From: Tenacibaculum aquimarinum
Lineage (GTDB): Bacteria > Bacteroidota > Bacteroidia > Flavobacteriales > Flavobacteriaceae
Reading direction: 5' to 3'
DNA: 64,000 nucleotides
Assembly (NCBI RefSeq): GCF_022478115.1
Contig: NZ_JAKGSC010000003.1
Location: 124,001 to 188,000 of the forward strand
The translations under genes and the position numbers were made by a program. Of this stretch, positions 60,063-64,000 are shown piece by piece; the first letter of the stretch is position 1, and each line of letters begins with the position of its first letter. A model generated the notes under the pieces. That model was given only the letters and a program-made list of their open reading frames with translations, made no database searches and was not told the origin of the DNA.

Positions 60063-61835
60063 TCACCTCACAACATAAACCCAACCTGTTATGGTTTCTG
60101 TTTTTCCGTCGTTAAAAACTAAGGTGTAGAAATAGGTCGCAGAAGGCACGTTTTCTGTTGAGTTTAATAGTTTTCCACGCCAAAGTGGTTTGTTGTTATT
60201 TCCTTCAAAAACTAATTTTCCGTAACGGTTGTAAATAAATATTTGATAATCGGTATAAATGTTTTGCAAACCTGTAATTTCAAACTGATCGTTTACACCA
60301 TCTTCATTTGCTGAGAATATATTGTAAATAGTAGGCGGACAATTATATGTTCTTATTTCAAAGGAATTGATAACATAACAGTTGGTGTTTATGTTCTGAG
60401 TTTTTACAAAAATTGTTTGCGGATTGCTGTTGTTTGTGTAATCAATAATTGGGTTTATGGAATTGGTTTCAGCCAATAAATCTTCTTCCGAAGGATAAAA
60501 AGTAAACGCTATTTCTGGTGGATAATTTTCTTCCAAATACTGTAGTGTTTCAGAAAAATTAAAATTTCCTTTTTCGAAACCGAGATTACAGGTTTCTAAG
60601 TTTTGTAATTCAATTGTATTTGGAGGTTCTGGATAAGAGATTTCTATGGAATCTGAATTATTATCATCATTAATTTCTAAGACTTCGTTTTCTTCATCTA
60701 CAATAATTGTTAGGGTAAAATCGGGCAGTAAATCTGTAGGAATTATAACAATTATTTCAAAGTATTCAAATTCATCAATTAAAATATCTTCAGAAGTAAA
60801 AAGTGTTTCTAAAAGAGTTGCATTAGCGTAGATGTTTATAGGAGTATTTGCAGGTAATAATTCGGTGCTATTTTCATTTTTAACAGTAAAATTTAGTTGT
60901 GCAGTTTTGGCTGAACAGTCTAACGGAGTTACGTTATCAATAGTTACTGTTGCATCAGGTAATTGACTGTTTAGTTTTGTGACAACGGTATTTATCATTA
61001 CAAAATCTTGCCCAGAAGTTAGTTGAACTGTTGCGCTTGTATCACCTGCGGAAATGTTGTTTTGAATATCATAAAAATCCATGTCCATATTGTACAAATC
61101 GGTTTCGCCTGTAAAACTATTTGTTCCGTTGAAAGCGTTGTTTGCTGGATTTAATGGCGGATTGGAAATTAAATTTCCATTCACAAAAAGCGATTCGTTT
61201 ACACTTAAACCTCGATCGCCTTCCCAAGCGAGAAAGCCAATTTTTGCATCAATATTATCAATTACATTTAAGTTGTTTAACGTGATGTTTAACTCGTTTG
61301 GAACATGCTGTAAACCGTCATAAATATTAATTTGATTCAGTTCTAAATCATCGTTTTTATAGACAACTAAAATAGACCAACCAGCAAAATTGGTTGCATT
61401 TGGGCAATAATCTGCTATAACATCGCTAACATCTAATTCCGATAAGGTGTAATTACCGTTTCCTGTTTCTAAAACGTGTTCTGTTACATCAGCAAAAGCA
61501 CTAAAAAAGTTAAGATTTCGGGTTTCTAAGGTGTCTCTAAAAATACGAGTAACGTTTATAATACTGTCGTTTAATTTTACTTGAAAATCGCCATCTCCTG
61601 AACCTGCCCAATATAAATAAGCAGATTTAATTTCGTCTTCTGGAAGTAAAGTAAGTTCTGCGCTTGATGAAGTGTTTATTTGGCAAATAGAAGAGAGTCC
61701 GTTTTCTTGCAAATTCATGGTGTTGCCGAACATTGTAAAATCTAAACGACCACCAAATTGACTAAATAATTGAACATCTTGCGCGTTAATTTTTATCCAA
61801 CTTAAAAGTGCGATAAAAATTAAAAGTTTTCTCAT
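60063..61835 (-). CDS. T9SS type B (gliding motility-associated C-terminal) protein with CARDB domain
   Basis: A 590-residue secreted protein, signal MRKLLIFIALLSWIKINA. N-terminal region about 25-290 with AYLYWAGSGDGDFQVKLNDS and a DUF11-free beta-rich fold typical of adhesin-like proteins; a CARDB-type domain at about 300-400 (LNFTVKNENSTELLPANTPI, VDEENEVLEINDDNNSDSI); then the type B sorting domain at about 500-590 (FSANEDGVNDQFEITGLQNI, IYNRYGKLVFEGNNN, PSATYFYTLVFNDGKTET, GWVYVVR). Likely a surface adhesin. Its last ~150 bases are duplicated at 58083-58245. Confidence 0.88.
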   Translation of the reverse strand: MRKLLIFIALLSWIKINAQDVQLFSQFGGRLDFTMFGNTMNLQENGLSSICQINTSSSAELTLLPEDEIKSAYLYWAGSGDGDFQVKLNDSIINVTRIFRDTLETRNLNFFSAFADVTEHVLETGNGNYTLSELDVSDVIADYCPNATNFAGWSILVVYKNDDLELNQINIYDGLQHVPNELNITLNNLNVIDNIDAKIGFLAWEGDRGLSVNESLFVNGNLISNPPLNPANNAFNGTNSFTGETDLYNMDMDFYDIQNNISAGDTSATVQLTSGQDFVMINTVVTKLNSQLPDATVTIDNVTPLDCSAKTAQLNFTVKNENSTELLPANTPINIYANATLLETLFTSEDILIDEFEYFEIIVIIPTDLLPDFTLTIIVDEENEVLEINDDNNSDSIEISYPEPPNTIELQNLETCNLGFEKGNFNFSETLQYLEENYPPEIAFTFYPSEEDLLAETNSINPIIDYTNNSNPQTIFVKTQNINTNCYVINSFEIRTYNCPPTIYNIFSANEDGVNDQFEITGLQNIYTDYQIFIYNRYGKLVFEGNNNKPLWRGKLLNSTENVPSATYFYTLVFNDGKTETITGWVYVVR

Positions 61836-61868
61836 TTTGCTTTTATTCCGATTGAATAAAAATACAAA

Positions 61869-63614
61869 TTATTTTACTTTAAAGATTGGCAAACGTAAAT
61901 GCGCTTTTTCGTAATGTTCCGTTTGTTTGTAAATCCAGCGTAATTGAGCGCCAGCATTTTTTGCAAAACCTACATCTGAAGTTAATTTTTCTTCAAACTG
62001 TTTTTTTATTGAAGGATTTTTAGTTAAAAATTCTTCAGCAACATCTTCAAAGACATAAGAAGAAAAACCTTCTTTTTGTTGTAAAATTGTATCGAAAAAA
62101 TTCCAGTTAAAAAATGAATCTGTAGCTTCTGCTTCTAATGTTTCTAAAACATAACGAATACCATTTTGATTTGTAGGAATATATAAATCTCCTTTCTTAA
62201 AAGTAATTTTTTCTTCGGAAGCTTTTACGGTTGTATTATAATGTAAATAATGGCCTTCGTAGGCTTGTTTTCTGGTTTCGTAGTTGTCAATATGGTTTAC
62301 TTCAACCAATAAAGTTGTATCGTTTTTAAAACGCGTAAACTCAATTTTATTGGTAGTTAATCGATCAATGATGTTTTTCCAACCTTGTTGTAAAATGTAG
62401 GCTTCAGGAATTGTAACTTCTTTAGTTGCTACAAAGTTGTTGTAATAGTTTACCTCCTTTTCAAACGGTTTAGATTTGTCGTAAAACAATCTTTTCCCTG
62501 TAGTAACTTTACTTTCAATATAAGTTCCTTCGTATCCTTTAAAGTTGAATTGTGTTGGGTTTTCTCCATCAATTTTATATGTAATAGGATACGTTTTGTT
62601 TTTCAGAATTTCGGAAGTTGCATTTGCGCGTAATTCTTTAATTTCGGTAGATTTTTCTTCGGAAAAGTCAAGCGCAGATAGCATTAATTCATAGGTTTGC
62701 TCAACGCGAATTTTATACGGTTTTAACATGTGTGTTTCCACCATTAAACCAAAAGTATTAAACAAAGTTGTGTAGCCTGTTGAATATCTTGGCGAATCGA
62801 AAAATTGTGACCAACCTTTATCTGGAGTTGAACCCCAAACATTAACATAAGGCGTAATATCAATATTTTTTGTTGCTAAAGACTGCTCTAAAGCAGGACG
62901 CATTTCTTGCTCTAAAAATGAGCCTAATTTTCCACCTAATTTGTTGTGTTGTGTAAATAAATGTGTAATTGCATATTGATAATCTGCGCCATTGCTAACA
63001 TGATTGTCAATGAAAACATCAGGATTTACTGTATGAAAAATTTCTGCAAATGCTTTAGCATTTTCTGTGTCTTGTTTTATAAAATCTCTGTTTAAATCAA
63101 AATTTCTTGCGTTTCCTCTAAAACCGTATTCTTTTGGTCCATTTTGGTTGGCTCTTGTATGTGAATTTCTATTTAAAGAACCGCCAATGTTATAGACCGG
63201 AATTACACAGACAAGTGAGTTTTTATATGCTTTTTTCAGTGAGTCATTTTTAACAATGTCTCTAAGTAATAACATGGAAGCGTCAATTCCGTCTGATTCT
63301 CCAGGATGAATTCCGTTATTGATTAAAATTCTGTTTTTAGATGAATTTTTAATGTCCTCTAAATTTGTTTTTCCATCAGCATTAAAAACCACTAAATGTA
63401 GCGGGTTTCCAGAATCTGTTTTGCCCATTTCAAACAAAGAAATATCAGTATAGCTTTCAGATAATGCTTCATAGTATGAAATTACTTCCTTGTATTTAGG
63501 AGTTTCCGTTCCGTTAGATTTTTCAAATAATGTTGTAAAATCATGTGTTATTTTTTTATCCTTAGAACAAGATAAAAGTGAAACTAAAATGGTAAAAAGA
63601 AGTAGTTTTTTCAT
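61869..63614 (-). CDS. M14-family zinc carboxypeptidase-type lipoprotein
   Basis: A 581-residue lipoprotein, signal MKKLLLFTILVSLLSC. The M14 domain is at about residues 40-330: zinc ligands His and Glu in NNGIHPGESDGIDASMLLL, then VCVIPVYNIGGSLNRNSHTR, NARNFDLNRDFIKQDTENAK, and the third zinc His in VFIDNHVSNGADYQ. A long C-terminal region of unknown fold follows. It removes amino acids or peptides in the periplasm or at the surface. Lies 3 bases after coaD, so in one operon with it. Confidence 0.9.
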   Translation of the reverse strand: MKKLLLFTILVSLLSCSKDKKITHDFTTLFEKSNGTETPKYKEVISYYEALSESYTDISLFEMGKTDSGNPLHLVVFNADGKTNLEDIKNSSKNRILINNGIHPGESDGIDASMLLLRDIVKNDSLKKAYKNSLVCVIPVYNIGGSLNRNSHTRANQNGPKEYGFRGNARNFDLNRDFIKQDTENAKAFAEIFHTVNPDVFIDNHVSNGADYQYAITHLFTQHNKLGGKLGSFLEQEMRPALEQSLATKNIDITPYVNVWGSTPDKGWSQFFDSPRYSTGYTTLFNTFGLMVETHMLKPYKIRVEQTYELMLSALDFSEEKSTEIKELRANATSEILKNKTYPITYKIDGENPTQFNFKGYEGTYIESKVTTGKRLFYDKSKPFEKEVNYYNNFVATKEVTIPEAYILQQGWKNIIDRLTTNKIEFTRFKNDTTLLVEVNHIDNYETRKQAYEGHYLHYNTTVKASEEKITFKKGDLYIPTNQNGIRYVLETLEAEATDSFFNWNFFDTILQQKEGFSSYVFEDVAEEFLTKNPSIKKQFEEKLTSDVGFAKNAGAQLRWIYKQTEHYEKAHLRLPIFKVK

Positions 63615-63617
63615 AAT

Positions 63618-64000
63618 TTAAACTCTAACAGCGGTTGGAACTAAGCTTGTGTAATCTCCATGGTTTCTAATTACATCTCTAACAATTGAAGAAGATATGT
63701 AACTTTTACCAGAAGAAGTTAGTAAGAAAACGGTTTCAATTTCAGAAAGTTTTCTGTTGGTGTGCGCAATAGCTTTTTCAAATTCAAAATCACCAGGATT
63801 TCGTAAGCCTCTTAAAATAAATTGTGCGTTTTGTTCTGCACAAAAGTTAACGGTAAGTCCACTGTAAGTAACTACTTTTACTTTTGGTTGATCTTTAAAA
63901 GTTTCTTCAATAAATTTTTTGCGTTCTTCTAAAGAGAACATGTATTTCTTATCAGCATTTATTCCGATAGCAATAATTAATTCATCAAAAAGAGTTATAC
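63618..64000 (-). CDS. coaD: Pantetheine-phosphate adenylyltransferase (5' end cut by window)
   Basis: About 127 C-terminal residues of an expected ~150; the frame stays open to the window edge, reading TLFDELIIAIGINADKKYMF before the first internal ATG at 63941. Markers: SLEERKKFIEETFKDQPKVK, TYSGLTVNFC, FILRGLRNPGDFEFEKAIAH and the ISSSIVRDV motif (family ISST.VR). It transfers AMP to 4'-phosphopantetheine in coenzyme A synthesis. The HxGH nucleotide motif lies outside the window. Confidence 0.95.
   Translation of the reverse strand, partial: ITLFDELIIAIGINADKKYMFSLEERKKFIEETFKDQPKVKVVTYSGLTVNFCAEQNAQFILRGLRNPGDFEFEKAIAHTNRKLSEIETVFLLTSSGKSYISSSIVRDVIRNHGDYTSLVPTAVRV

Noticed and set aside
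1..64000. CRISPR array, prophage, transposase or biosynthetic gene cluster
   Set aside because: No regularly spaced short direct repeats, no phage structural or integrase genes, no DDE or HUH transposase motif, and no polyketide or peptide synthetase modules were found.

Overview
The window is AT-rich DNA from a member of the Bacteroidota, most likely a marine Flavobacteriaceae (Polaribacter/Tenacibaculum-like; genus not certain). The evidence is type IX secretion (T9SS) sorting domains, TonB-dependent and outer-membrane beta-barrel receptors, many short Bacteroidota-style promoters (-7 box TAnnTTTG, with a -33 TTTG in the best cases), little sign of Shine-Dalgarno sites, and housekeeping genes typical of the group. 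Almost everything is chromosomal core: no phage, plasmid, CRISPR array or recognisable transposase or integrase gene was seen.

Layout. 1-8983: uvrA (cut by the window start), a PspC/K+ channel/RmlD-like gene run, an alanine symporter, an HhH protein, an acyl-CoA dehydrogenase and aroC. 9138-14570: tRNA-Ser, rluF, tgt, an LptF/G permease, an EamA transporter and accA. 14654-23599: a TlpA-like lipoprotein, hutH, a small unknown gene in a cassette-like unit, the udk-divIC-mutA-mutB operon, tRNA-Thr and an epimerase. 23811-30399: a likely ECF-sigma-controlled block (two DUF4331 proteins, a TPR lipoprotein, a TonB receptor) facing its presumed anti-sigma/sigma pair. 30456-37136: YdeI-like protein, three peptidase-type secreted proteins and htpG. 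37403-41669: GMC oxidoreductase, fatty-acyl-CoA ligase and a FabH-type ketoacyl synthase. 41940-48480: AbiH-like defence gene in a second cassette-like unit, two tandem paralogous outer-membrane receptors and a CoA-binding protein. 48604-51669: a compact pyrR-pyrB-STAS-like-T9SS-rnz operon. 52051-64000: SulP transporter, an HxD-type DUF1826-like protein, a run of three T9SS cargo proteins carrying two more cassette-like units and a T9SS pseudogene, an M14 peptidase and coaD (cut by the window end).

The most interesting structure is a family of four single-gene, integron-cassette-like units (A about 17328-18163, B about 41743-43122, C about 54558-58082, D about 58336-60062). Each has one gene on the minus strand. 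In A, B and C the gene is followed by a long imperfect inverted repeat running from a (C)TAAC-type core (less clear in C) to a CGTTAGCG core, like an oversized attC site. In all four it is preceded by a related block of roughly 90-130 bp that begins within about 6 bases of the stop codon of the upstream gene. The inner ends of each unit are inverted repeats whose sequence differs from unit to unit but matches within the unit, which is covariation. Cargo: an unknown 197-residue protein, an AbiH-like abortive-infection protein, and two large T9SS-secreted repeat proteins. No recombinase for them lies in the window.

Other notable signals: a two-copy structured RNA element with compensatory base changes in the 3' regions of the TPR and TonB-receptor genes; three copies of a hairpin repeat, one carrying another inverted-repeat element inserted at its apex; a tRNA-guanine transglycosylase without the usual zinc cysteines; and a K+ channel with an altered selectivity filter.
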